From assembly GCF_965363235.1 (NCBI RefSeq), contig NC_134851.1, forward strand, positions 21,935,847 through 21,999,846: a stretch of DNA of 64,000 nt. Reading direction: 5' to 3'. Shown here in pieces: positions 1 through 12,700 of this stretch (the first letter of the stretch is position 1; the number at the start of each line of letters is the position of its first letter). The position numbers were made by a program, and so were the translations under genes. The notes beneath the pieces are model-generated. The model was not told where the DNA came from. It saw only the letters and a program-made list of their open reading frames with translations, and ran no database searches. The DNA comes from Mytilus galloprovincialis. Taxonomy: Eukaryota; Mollusca; Bivalvia; Mytilida; Mytilidae.

Positions 1-905
1 TAATGAAAAAGGTAAATATGCTAGATATACTTACTGGAGGTGTGATGAGATGATTGAAGCTGTTAATTTTCTCCTTGATAATATTAATGTACGTTTCGGC
101 AACAAAGTTTATCGAGGTTGTAGGTATCCCCATGGGCAGTAATTGTGCCTCTTTAATAGCAGACTTGTTTTTATACTGTTACGAATCACAGTTTATGACT
201 TAACTCAGTAAAGACCCGTTGAAATTGCATTTAATTGACAAATTCAACAACACTTACCGTTATCTTGATGATATTTTTTCGTTAAATAATCAAGAATTTT
301 CTCCATATACTGCTGAAATTTACCCGAAGGAACTTACTTTAAATAAATCAAATTTATTCGGTAATAGCTGTCCTTTCCTGGATTTAGATATTTCTGTTTT
401 AAACGGGAAACTCCACACTAAAATTTACGACAAAAGAGACGAGTTTTCGTTCCCTATTGTTAATTTTCCCTTTTTAGATGGTGATGTTCCTTTGGCACCA
501 TCTTACGGTGTTTATATTTCACAACTTGTTCGCTATGGCTGTGTCTGTTGTGACGTTTTTTGATTTTAACGAACGCAACCTATGTATTACTGGTAAATTA
601 TTAAACCAGGGATATCGTTACCATAAATTACTTTACTAAATTTTTCCATAGATATAAAGATTTGGTTTTGAAGTTTGGTTGTACCTGTAGAAAACTTATT
701 TCAAACGGGATAGCGCATCCTCATTTTTACGGAAATGTTGTTAACCGTGCCCGGAAAGTTAGAAATGATCCATGTAAACTTGTCGCTCCTTTAAATAAAC
801 TTATTCTAAAAGGTTACCTATTCAACACTGTAATAAGATCATTGAATATTGTTTTTATTGGTATAAATATTGATTTTGTTATCAGTAAATTAAAAGCTAA
901 CTAAA
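1..905 (+). pseudogene. Decayed reverse transcriptase of a retroelement
   Basis: Fragments of one reverse transcriptase lie in shifting plus-strand frames: GIPMGSNC and LIADLFLY near 125-180 (after a frameshift near 118, before a TAA near 200), the YRYLDD polymerase box near 261-278, KIYDKRDEFSFPIVNFPF near 420-475, YGVYISQLVRY near 505-537, and a C-terminal part at 660-904. Stops and frameshifts make it non-functional, and its 5' part lies outside the window. A related relic is at 37690-38420. It resembles the RT family common in bivalve genomes, possibly Penelope-like; the class is uncertain. Confidence 0.75.
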
Positions 906-1189
906 TATTACTAGTATGTTATATACATATTCATGGATCTACAATCTGTCGATACCTGTAACTTGACATTGCACAAGGTCATCTTTTTCTCTGGCTGTTT
1001 ATGACGTTTTTACACTAAATCCATTTAATGTTGAATGTGAACGGATTGATAGTTTAGTCTTAGATGCATGATTTTTTTATTAGTTGTTAGTGGCTTTGAA
1101 GTAGCTGTCAGATAACTGCGAGTACTCTCAGATATGTTTATTGTGTCTTTTTGTGTCGGGATGTATAAGTACCCGACCACGTCCACTTG

Positions 1190-1605
1190 TATTTTTGTCC
1201 ATCTGATGAGTTAAGCCTTTTTCAACTGATTTTTACAGTTCGTTCTTATGTTGTACTGTTATACCACTGTCCCAGGTTAGGGGAGGGTTGGGATCCTGCT
1301 AACATTGTTTATGTATGTGCCTGTCCCAAGTCAGGAGCCTGTAATTCAGTGGTTGTCGTTTGTTTATGTGTTACATATTTGTTTTTCGTTCATTTTTTTA
1401 CATAAATAAGGCCGTTAGTTTTCTCGTTTGAAATGTTTTACATTGTCTTATCGGGGCCCTTTATGGCTGACTATGCGGTATGGGCTTTGCTCATTGTTGA
1501 AGGCCGTACGGTGACCTATAGTTGTTAATGTCTGTGTCATTTTGGTTTTTTGTGGATAGTTGTCTCATTGGTAATCATACCACATCTTCCTTTTTATATT
1601 ATGGA
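1190..1605 (-). repeat. Interspersed repeat, family 'gtacggccttcaa' (copy)
   Basis: Minus-orientation copy: ggatcctgctaacat, caagtcaggagcctgta, gaaggccgtacggtgacc and a terminal ccacatcttcc, shared with about ten other sites here. No coding capacity. Confidence 0.8.
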
Positions 1606-1896
1606 GATAAATTCGCTATGTGAGTATCTACGCATACAACTATTATGCCTTTAGGTGTAATACCAACAAATCATGGTACGTCACATCCGGTTGTATACGA
1701 AAATAGGTCGAAAAAAATTACAATTTGACAGTTGTAGGTAATTAATCTTTTTATAGAATATTTTGTAAACTTGAGGTTACATGGTTACTAAAACTTATAC
1801 ACAGGTTAAATGAGGGGAGAAATTTGATTGGTTAACTTCCAGGGATGGTAATTTCCTATATGCAATGAAGTGTTATGTGATTTTTTTTCTATAGTA

Positions 1897-3757
1897 CTGG
1901 GGCCGGCAACAAGAAGCATTCTTATGTCTTACGAACGTCTAAAGGGCGTCTTAAGGTTTAAGAATGTAACAAGACCCAACCTCAGACCTATCTTAGAATG
2001 ATTGACAGCCCTTAATGTTTTGAAAAAGTGCATGATTTAAGAACGATTCTTAAATCTACCTTTAAGCGATCTTACTAATTCCGGTAACACAAAATCATTC
2101 TTAAATTTTTGTCAGTTATTAAGTGTTCTTAAAACAAACTTAGCAACTTAGGACTGTACCAAGAACAGTTCACAATAGCTTCACTTGATATTTTTTGTAA
2201 GAGTGGTCCCGACTACTCTGAGCTGTACATCCACTTCTTAATAACAGAACAAGTTGCTTAAAAAAGTTAATACGTGAACCTTAGAACTTTTTTATTCTAA
2301 TTATTAATTCATCTAAATAGGAATTTATATATATCAGTGTTTTCTTGGCCATGTGTGTGGAGGATGGTAGTCTCTCAATATTGTAAATCATTACAATTTT
2401 GGCTTGTTGAGAGAAGTGTAAAATATAAAGCAAGGAGAAATTTTTGACCTTTTTTCAATTTTAACAAAGACTTCCAAATGGTGAAGTTTAAATCATAACT
2501 TCTTAAATTTTACGGAAGCGTTGGTTGACCAATATGGAATATCCGTTATCCGTTATCGGATATGTTCATTATGTCGTAACTACAGTCCCATTCCTTTTTC
2601 ACGAATGTGACCTAACAAATTAGACTATTTACCGGCTTCGTAATATAATGAGCAACACGATGGACGCCACACGTGGAGCAGGATCTGCTTACCCTTCCAG
2701 ATCATCTGAAATCATCCCCAGTTTTTAGTGGGTTTCGTGTTGTTGTTGTATTTCTGTTTTTAACATTTTTGCCTATTGTGTCTGTTTTGTTCACGCATCG
2801 TTATCAATAAAATGGAATTTGATTATTAGACTGTCAAACAAGTGAGAGGTTCATCTTTTTAAACCAGGTTCAATGTATAATTTTTTTACACTTTGAAAAA
2901 TGCCTGTAACAAGTCAGGAATATGACAAGTGTCGTCCATTCCATTCGTTTGATGTGTTTTATCATTTGATTTTGCCATTTGGTTAGAGACTTTCCGTTTT
3001 GATATTTCCTCGGAGTTCAGTATTTTTGTGATTTTATTTTTTGTAAGAAGGCTTTCAAAATGTGAAAAAAAAATATTGTTTAAAATGAAAAAATATAGGA
3101 AGATGTGGTATGAGTGCCAATGAGACAACTCTTCATCCAAATAACAATTTATAAAAGTAAACTATTCAAGTAGTGATTTGACCGAAATGAAAGTAGGATA
3201 GAAAAATAAGCCTAGTCATTTATACACGATTCAAATCCTACCATTGGCCTGGTGAATAATAGGGCCCTCAAATGAAAAAGCACTGATAGATTGTCCTGAG
3301 ACAAGCATATTTTTATTAAAATAATCTATAAGCAGTTAAATTAATTTCATGTTTGAAGCGGTGCAATTTTTTTTAATTCAATTTGACTTTTATCAAAAAA
3401 GGGCCGGAAGAATAATGGTGGTATGAGGCCAGAATTGTTTTCCTTAAGTTAAATGGGTAGTTGATTGTTATGCTCATTTTATCGTTCATTAAAACATTTC
3501 TATGATTCATTTAAGGTGATTCTAATGTCTTTGCGAGGAACCAAAAACGGAGACGCCAGAAAATTATTAAGAACTCGTAACTTAGAAACTATTACGATGC
3601 AACTTAAGGGGGAAATAAGACCGATCTACGAACAACCTGAGCGGGCTTTGATTTACACTCTTTGAATTATCTTAGAATTATCTTAGAATTATCTTAACTT
3701 CCCCTTAATTCGATACTTACGACATCTCTTAATAAAATTTCTTGTTACCGGCCCCTG
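1897..3757. mobile_element. Candidate inverted-repeat element, 1.86 kb
   Basis: Ends match as inverted repeats: left ctggggccggcaacaagaa (1897 on), right read on the other strand ccaggggccggtaacaagaa (3757 down). The interior holds many 'cttaag' words and a triplicated 'gaattatctta' at 3664-3695. No transposase was found and no clear target duplication is visible, so this is a non-autonomous element or a coincidence of ends. Confidence 0.5.
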
Positions 3758-4284
3758 GACATGATAAAACTTTACTCATGCCAAGTTTTTCTTTATTTGA
3801 AACAAACATAAATTATGAACATTTTTTTGAAAAGTGCAAATTTCGCAAAGACTAATAGGGGAAATCAATGGTGTTATTACACCTTTACAAGAAGTACATG
3901 TAACACTATATGGTTATAGTACAATGCATATCTATATCACTTGTGTACGACAATTTGTGACAAGTTGTGTAATTGGTTTTACACATTGAAAAGTAAAATA
4001 TCAGAAATACCAAACTATAAAGAAAATTCAAAACGGAAAGTTCGTTATCAAACGGCTAATTCTAAAGCTCAAACTGAACAAACGAAAGGAAAATAATTGT
4101 CATATCCCTGACCTAGTACTGACATTTCTTAGTGTATAAAACGGTGGATTAAATCTGGTTTTATAGCTAGTTTATTTTTCTTTTCTTCTGCGGATTATCA
4201 CATTATTTGTAATAGTTTACAATCCTTGGAAAACAGATATCTACATAAATCTGTGTTTTAATACATTTCGTATTTTGTTTGTCT

Positions 4285-4640
4285 AAACATATTTATTCAG
4301 AAAGGATTGAGAAAAAGTTATTACTAACTTATATTAATCCCTTTCCACTTTGCCTGTGTGAGTGCAGCCTTGTAGCGGCAGTAGCGCGTTCTTTTTCGAA
4401 ATCTACAAGGATGTCTTTAACGTGCAAGATATATTGCTCTCTCTTAACACGGATAAGCCTTTTATCAACCCCTTCCAACGGACTATCATCATTTCTCAAG
4501 AACATACTCGCAAATAGTGTCAATGGAGAGCCGAAAGTTCAGTCCTTAATTGATCTCCCCGAAACGGGGATCGAACCAGGAACCTTTGTGTTTGTAGTCC
4601 GATGCGCTGACCACTACATCACGACTACACAAGTTGTTAA
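4285..4640 (-). mobile_element. tRNA-derived SINE (minus strand)
   Basis: Read on the minus strand: a tRNA-like head with A-box-like gatgtagtggtcagcgcat and B-box-like ggttcgatccccg, then a body with tctttaacgtgcaag (plus-strand wording) and the tail 'atattaatccctttcc'. The same body occurs at 12777-13125, 13625-13765 and 33405-33490. Downstream of gene A. Confidence 0.75.
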
Positions 4641-5129
4641 CTTTCCATAGTACGAAAAACAAAAGCTCAACACTTTATTTTAATTCACCACTTAAACAGA
4701 CTCACAACCTCGATTTAAGGCTTGAAATATTGTATAAACACTCTAAAAACTTTCTTTCCGCCTTTTTTCCCCCATAGATGTTTAAGATATGTTTTTCTTC
4801 GGGTTGCCGGCTTATTCAATCATATCACATACATAATTGTATATTCATAGTTAATTCGAAAACTTACACTATGCATTTTATTCGAAATATTAAGGATATT
4901 CTACCCCAGGAATAAATTACCTTAACTGTATTTGACAAAACGTTTTGCAGCCTCACCAAAAAAACTTTTTTACAATTTTGATTCGAGCGTCACTGATATT
5001 TGTAGACGCAACGCAAATATAGCTTACAAATGTGTTATCCTGATTCAGGTACCTATAATCCTCTATGATGAGTTTATTGTTTAGAAAAAAAAACCAAAAA
5101 AAACTGAACTCTGAGAAAAATTTAAACGG

Positions 5130-5360
5130 AGTCCATAATCAAATGGCAAAATCAAAAGCACAAACACATCAACCTAATTGATAACAACTGTCTTTTTCCT
5201 GACGTGGTACATGTATTGTCTTATGTTTCGTATGTAGAAAATGGTGGATTGAATCTGGTTTTATAGCTAGCTAAACCTCTCCCTTGTATTACAGTCGCAT
5301 CAAATTCCATTATATTGACAATGATGTGTGAACTAAACAAACAGAAATAATAGGTAAAAA
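5130..5360 (+). repeat. Interspersed repeat, family 'tggttttatagctagctaaacctc'
   Basis: Shares aatggcaaaatcaaaagc, a tggattgaatctggttttat stretch and 'cattatattgacaatgatg' with copies at about 4040-4170, 36860-37110, 39310-39430 and 46730-46810, and with reversed copies at about 2850-3010 and 31860-31960. Non-coding. Confidence 0.7.
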
Positions 5361-5443
5361 TGTAGAAGTTCTTGCTTCTCGTCGTCGATCTTTTTTCCAT
5401 GTCTTGTACGAAGAAGACAAAATAATATTGAGTTGAGCAACTT

Positions 5444-5449
5444 TTTATT
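5444..5449 (-). promoter_or_regulatory. Possible poly(A) signal of gene A
   Basis: AATAAA on the minus strand about 210 bp past the gene A stop. Suggestive only; other AT-rich hexamers lie nearby. Confidence 0.35.
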
Positions 5450-5656
5450 TCTTCACGTGTTCTACTATATATCTCAATGTGCAAGCCTAGCACCAAAATG
5501 ACATGCTAAATATATGCGAGAAAGGGGTGGAATATGCCATAGTGGAAATCATAGTGCAATAATCTCTATACTAAAAACATGATCAAAATTGTTTTCAAAT
5601 GTCCACAAAAGACAAAAACAATATTTACTAATATGATCTTTCTGATGTTATGAATT

Positions 5657-6747
5657 TCAGACGTTGCTGTCATCTTCTACGCGAGTTCTATGATTGTCGA
5701 TATGATCGTCATCGTTCGACGATATGGATTGTCGTCGTTTTATCTCTTCTTTATCGGACGGATCTACCTGATTTTTCCTCAAGATACTTGGTGTAGGTTG
5801 CGTCGTCTTCGTTTTTTCTTCGTCAATACAATTATTAGCATCGGACTTTTTTTTATTGCGTTCATTTATTAATACCCGATCAACAATACTTCCAAATGAT
5901 TTCCCGTGGTGTTTCCACTTCATGGCATATCGCTCCGCGATCTTGCTATTACGTTTCTGGAAAACAGAGCCTTCAAGTTTTTCAAGGCTCTTCATTTTAT
6001 CCACATCGATTTTCATTTTTTGCATATTTTCCTCAACAATTTCCGATAGTTGTCTAAATTTCGTTTCTTTTTGTTTTATTATCGATCTATTCATATCTAA
6101 TACGGTTCTATCCTTGTCGGATATTTCCGTTTTTTTCCTCGACCGATGGGTTTCAGCAGATACGAGACGGGACGCAATTTTTTCGTCTATTTTTGTCGTT
6201 TCTGATTTTTCACTTTCCCAGATATCGGTATTGGCTGCAACATGTATCAGTGTTGAAAACCTATGGTAAAGCATACAGATAAACTGGATTGAAAGAAGAA
6301 CTCCAAATACAACAGCAAATAAAATGGCAATAGGAACTATTTTATTATCGTCTCGTCCGCCACAAGAGAATGTAATTGTCAAATCATTTTCGAAAACATT
6401 AACCTGGGTCAGGGCATACATGACAGTAACTAAAACGCCATTTAAAAGATACACAAATAACGAGACTCTGTTGCGCAAGTCAAGTAGATCATCTTGAATT
6501 TTCTTTTCTTTTGTCGGGCTCATGTTGATGGGTTTTAGATATTTCCTGATACATTTTTTCCAAAATTTGGTCTCGTTTTTAGGAATTGCTTTGACATGTC
6601 TATCAGGTATCAAATGGTATTCCTCGTCATTTTCTGTCTTGAATTTCCTGTCATCCCACGCATTCTTATCTTTTATTGTACTTCTATCCACGTTTTCTAC
6701 TATTGCTGAATTTTCATCTGTATTCTTTGTAAGACCTTTTCCATCAG
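5657..6747 (-). CDS. Gene A exon 15, C-terminal membrane segments and charged tail
   Basis: 1091 nt to TGA at 5657-5659; acceptor ends GTGAAAG. Residues 1147-1509: a polar linker, KFWKKCIRKYL, helices at about 1243-1262 and 1283-1306, the conserved CMLYHRFSTLIH, then about 190 Lys/Asp/Glu-rich residues ending DDSNV. Gene B ends GSDSNV. The acceptor is weak, so the start may be off by a few bases. Confidence 0.93.
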
Positions 6748-9700
6748 CTTTCACAATAAAATAACAGATATAAATGAGACTTATTGTTTTCTGACTAACT
6801 AATCAAGTCAGACTCATTAAAAAATTAAACACAATAGTATTTCAAAAAAGTTTCTTCAAATCAGTTAAAGTGCTTCAAAGCCTCTCGTGATCTTGGTTAC
6901 AAAATTGCGACCGGACACCATTGCACCAAATTTAGGATTTTTTACTACACTCGACAGTGAAAAATCGACATCATATATGTTAAGCTACCAAAAAATCACG
7001 GTATGACAAAATAAAAACAAGAATGTGTCCAAAGTACACGGATGCCCCACTCGCACTATCATTTTCCATGTTCAATGAACCGTGAAATTGAACAAAAATC
7101 TAATTTGCCATTAAAATTAACAAGAATGTGTCCATAGTACACGGATGCCCCACTCGCACTATCATTTGCTATGTTCATTGGACCGTGAAATTGGGGTCAA
7201 AACTTTAATTTGGAATTATATTTAGAAAGATCATGTCATAGGAAACATGTGTACTAAGTTTCAAGTTGATGTAACTTTAACTTCATTAAAAACTACCTTG
7301 ACCAAAAACTTTAACCTGAACTTCGCACTATCATTTTCTATGTTCAGTGGACCATGAAATTGGGGCCAAAACTATAATTTGGCTTTAGAATTAGAAAGAT
7401 CATATCATTGGGAACATGTGTACTAAGTTTCAAGTTGATTGGACTTCAACTTCTTCAAAAACTACCTTGACCAAAAACTTTAACCTGAAGCGAACGGACG
7501 CACAGACGGACGAACGAACGGAGGCACAGACCAAAAACATAATGCCGCTCTACTATCGTAGGTGGGGCATAAAAAGATCATACCATAGGGAACATGTGTA
7601 CAAAGTTTCAAGTTGATTGGACTTCAACTTCATTAAAAACTACCTTGACCAAAAACTTTAACCTGAAACTCACACTTTCATTTTCTATGTTTAGTGGACT
7701 GTGAAGGATCGAACGGACGGACGAACAGACGCACAGACCAGAAAACATAAAGCCCCTCTACGATCGTAGGTGGGGCATAAAAAAATCAAAAAGAGAAAAT
7801 CCCCAGACTGATTTATTATAAAAATCAATATACAAAAAAAGATTGCTCCAAGAAAAGGTAAACCATATTATTAAGAAAATCAAACTTTAAGGGTTGACAA
7901 TTCTAAATATATATTGAACTAACAGTAGAATGACCTTTAGGAACATTACAGATACCTGTTAAAAAGCACACGACGGACTTACTGTAATATATTATAAAAA
8001 TTCGTAAAGCTTATTGGCCTAAATAAAAGAATTATTTTGTGTTTTGTATACATACGACTATGATGCTTTTTTAAAAGGTAGTTAACTCCTGTACAAATGA
8101 ATATTCACCGGTGAATAGCAGCAATATTGCTTGGTCGATATAGGTTTTTAGGCATACTCAATATCGTTGCATTTTAAAAAATGAAAAAACACTGGGTTAT
8201 TCCATGTCACGTGATATTAAATCTAATATTCAATAAAACAAAACATACATTATGATAGGTTGTCGTCTCATTATCATAATCCATACATCTCTCATTCTCA
8301 TTCACTTATATTTTCTAGAACTTGATTTATACTTACTGGTAATTGTATCATCATTTTCGTCCTCAACCTTTTCACCTTTAACTATTCTGTCCACTTTATT
8401 TATCATATTCGTATAAAGAAAATCTTCTTTTGTGTAGGTATTTGTTGGACAAAATATACAACTGCAATATCATACAAACATTTTAAGTATTAAGATGACA
8501 CACCAATATATTGTTCTAATATACTAGTATCACCTGCTCTTTCAAAGAAATTATTAATGTCGTTTCCCCTCAAAGTACGAATGGTTTTATCTCAATTCAG
8601 ATTACATAGTCCTTTAAACAATACAACCAAAGATTAGAGATACATCCTGCCCATATATTAAAAAAAATTCATTTGCCCTACCGTAGTCAACTTGACATTA
8701 AGTGTTTTCCGCCCAACCGTCCCATATACAACTTTGCACTTAGGTTTTCCGCATTCAATTCTTATGAAAGTAGGTTTTCCGCATTCAATTCTTATGAAAG
8801 TTATATACAGTGCTGAGAACCAAAACTAGCAGACAGTTAAAATTTGGACATTGAGTCACTTTTTGTTTTTAAGTTATGCCCCTGTCAAACTTTTTAAATT
8901 GGTAATACATTGTACTTGACAGGGAGCATTTGTGTCCGCAGACACATTCTTTTTTTATTTGGCAGATGATTTGACATGCGGGTAATTTTAAAGTGAATTT
9001 CACGAAAGGTTGGGGATATAATAGGTGGATGATATGCAGTGTGGTTACATTAAAGGTAAAGATATGATCGGCGTCAATGTAATCCAATAACATAAACTGT
9101 TCCCATTTTGGACAACGAATACCTCTTTAATGATGCTCATTGCTTACATAATTGAAAATCAAAACCTCATTAAAAATATGGAGAGCTTATAAACCAAAAA
9201 CGGACAATAAGTATAGCCAAGCAAAAAATACTGCAAACAATGCCAAAAGTACCCGAAAAAATCTCCAAGAGAACAGAAGTAGCCTTTTTCGTCCTTTTCT
9301 GGTTTATGCTTGTTGGTTGATTTCTTGACCTCTGTGTCTGGTGTAGCTTCTCTGGTTCCCCAGGACACAACGTGAAGATTACCAATGGAGTAAAGGAACA
9401 TCAGCATTGACATTGCTGGGATAGCCAAAAAATATAACAAACCTGGTATGATGCATAGTATTTCCTGCAATGAAGAATATTTGTTTAAAATGTACTACAT
9501 GTAATATGTGTATTATGCAGTAAACAGCATTTTAACAACAGTATGCATACATGGTCATAAGGGGTTAAGAAAACCAAAACGCCACATAGTCCTTTGAAAA
9601 TTGAAAGTGCATTTAACTTTAACTATTGTCATTCGATCGTTTGCATCTTAATATTATGCTTTTACTTTTCAATTGCCATCAATACACTCGGCTGATTTCA

Positions 9701-12700
9701 TCCTTGCAATTGAATGCGCTTTTATGTCGTTATTTCAGAAATTACATAGACTTGTTTTGAAGTGTGAAGAAGCACTGCATTTTAATTTCTAACAAATGAG
9801 TGTAGTATGCAAATTTTCCAAGATTTAATTAAAAAATTATTTACTTAAAATAATAAATATTATTTTAGTTTCTGTTCACACCAGTTGGACTAAACGGTAA
9901 ATAATAAGACATTGGCAGTTTGCAGCATTAAGAATAACTCTATTAACATGATGAGGTCATTTAACATACCTTTGGATGTATTATAGCCGAAATGATAAAA
10001 ATACCTCCTACTGCTATGGTGAAAAAGGTGGCAGTGGAACAGAATCCTTCCACGATAGTAGTTCGTAAAACGCCAATCAACACAATTACCATGACAAACA
10101 CGTATATGGCAGATAAAATAGCGGCATATTGAATCTGAAAAATAGATGATACAAAAAAAAATCCCAAATGACGTAGTTGTAATGCATTCATTTATTTTGA
10201 ACTCAGTTATTTTACAAGATATGTTTTAAGATCGAAATATCGACAGCTTGTATAAATATGTTAGAAAAAATTGCATTAGAAAAGGCTTTAGTCGTAAGCC
10301 AGTACTCGTTTGGTTTATTTGAAGCTCTTGTGTGTAATAATGCATGTAGCTATGCTCACATATTTATTCATAACCCAACTAACAGCAAAACTCCTTATTT
10401 GAGTTCTCTAAAACATTATTTACCATCATACACCATTCTGCATAGTTCATCTAGAATATGATATATAAAAAAGAAGATGTGGTATGATTGCCAATGAGAC
10501 AACTATCCACAAAAGACCAAAATGACACAAACATTAACCACTATAGGTCACCGTACGGCCTTCAACAATGAGCAAAGCCCATACCGCATAGTCAGCTATA
10601 AAAGGCCCCGATAAGACAATGTAAAACAATTCAAACGAGAAAACTAACGGCCTTATTTAAGTAAAAAAAATAAACGAAAACAAATATGTAACACATAAAC
10701 AAACGACAACCACTGAATTACAGGCTCCTGACTTGGGACAGGCACATACAAAAATAATGTGGGCGGGGTTAAATGTTCTATGTTCCTTACACATGAAAAC
10801 ATAATGTTCAGTTAATAATTAAAACCAATAATATTTACTCAAAACCCTTATTTGACATATATAGTAGAGTACATTTATAATCAGTTTCAAGTGGATGTGG
10901 CCACAAACATCTTTAAACCTAAAAAAATAACATAGCACAAACCCATGTTTATAAAACATGCAAATAAATATTGGCCAATTTCATCACAAAACAAAAACAA
11001 ACAATATTTTAAAATACAATACAAATCAATACAACACAATAAATCAAGTTATTGCATAGCAATAAAATATTTCCCACAGAAAGTAACCAAGAGTAAGCGT
11101 GCAATAAATTCCAACATTGCACTAGTGCAATAAATCGTCAAAATTCATGACGTCATCAACGACGAAATTTTAACTTTTAAATACTATATTGCTATACAAT
11201 AAAAGGTTATTGCATGAATATCCCAGGTAGAACATGTACATATATTGCACTCGAAAGCTCGTGCAATATAAAATTCTAATCGGGACAATATTCCCCAATA
11301 TTCATGCAATAACCCTATAATACAATACACATGTACTGGGGGGGGGGGATTTCCATGTAATCAAAGCATATGTACAAACCTGTCGCTGCTGCGAGGCATA
11401 CAATGTCATAATCAGAAATATTCCAACTGGAATGAGATTCAGTACCAACGACAACCATGGTGGAATTGATTCAAAACCAAGTATAATCGCACCAAATACC
11501 AGCATAAATATGGTACCTGGTGTCAACAGAACGGACGCAAACAGAACTGAATGGTAGACAATATACAGAAAAGATATATTCTCGTTGTTATATGTAATTT
11601 GTTTCCAGTCCAATATTACATCAAGGACGTTAATCATGGTCGACGGCACCCATCTTCGACGCTGATTATAGAACTCAGAAAATCCTTCCGGTGCATATGT
11701 GTACGCATCTGACTCTGCGCAGTATTCAATTTTCCATCCCTGCTTTAGAAGCAATGTACACAACCATCGATCTTCTCCTATTATGTCAAGGAAAAAGAAT
11801 ATTAAATAAAATAAATTGATCACTTTCTCCATTGAAGGGCATAACTGAAAATAAAATAAAAAATGTATCTTAAATTTGTCAGTTTATTTGATGAAGTAAA
11901 CATTTTTTTTATTACAATGATATATACCACGTAAATTAAAATGTTTTGGCTTCTGTCGATTGACCTTACATTAAAATCAACGCTGACAGTGTTTTCAAAA
12001 CAAAAGAAAATCACACTTTTGTCATATGAAAAATGAGTGTCAGTATTTATGATGAAGTCAACATTTTTTTAATTGCAATGACATATTCACGGTAAATTAA
12101 AATATTTTTGCTTCTGTCGATTGGCTTTACATTAAAATCAATGCTGTTTTTTTAATGTTCCTCGTGTATTTTTCGCTTCTCTTTTTTTGTTGTTGTTCTT
12201 TTAATTTTACGGAACCGTTGCCTAGAATTCGATTCTTTTTATCCATCATTATCTTGCCCCTCATGACTCTCTATTATTTTATTTTGGTCCATTGTTCACA
12301 CAACATTTTTTGCCCATTATTCTCAAAATAAAAAAAAAAATGACAAATTAAATTTAGTATATTTTACCTTGATCGTATTGGATGAAATGTTCGGCTTCTG
12401 TGGAGTCTGTCGTGTATGTGTCAAGGACATTAGGATGGAGAATGGCCGATCCGCGAAATAAACTAAAACATCCCGGACTACACAAAACACAACCAAGTAC
12501 ATGCTCCGTTGCTTTCTGTAGCCAATGGCTGATAGCATATTCAAATTTCTGATACCATACCATAGGACCTGTTATGATGATTTTAAAATATAGTTTCAAA
12601 ACAAAACAACTAAGTATTTCAAAGTTTGGTGACATACGTTGATCAATTATTCTAGATCTGTCTTCTAAGTTAATTTACATCTAGGCATAGCCGATGGGGG

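Noticed and set aside
1187..1405. 72-aa plus-strand frame
   Set aside because: Lies in an interspersed repeat present about ten times in the window.
4279..4650. 123-aa plus-strand frame
   Set aside because: Lies wholly in a minus-strand SINE.
5856..6269. 137-aa plus-strand frame, with 5690-5872 and 6522-6764
   Set aside because: All antisense to gene A exon 15.
9170..9252. Hydrophobic extension after gene A exon 13
   Set aside because: Downstream of the donor at 9252; exon 14 continues the frame and gene B has the same exon length.
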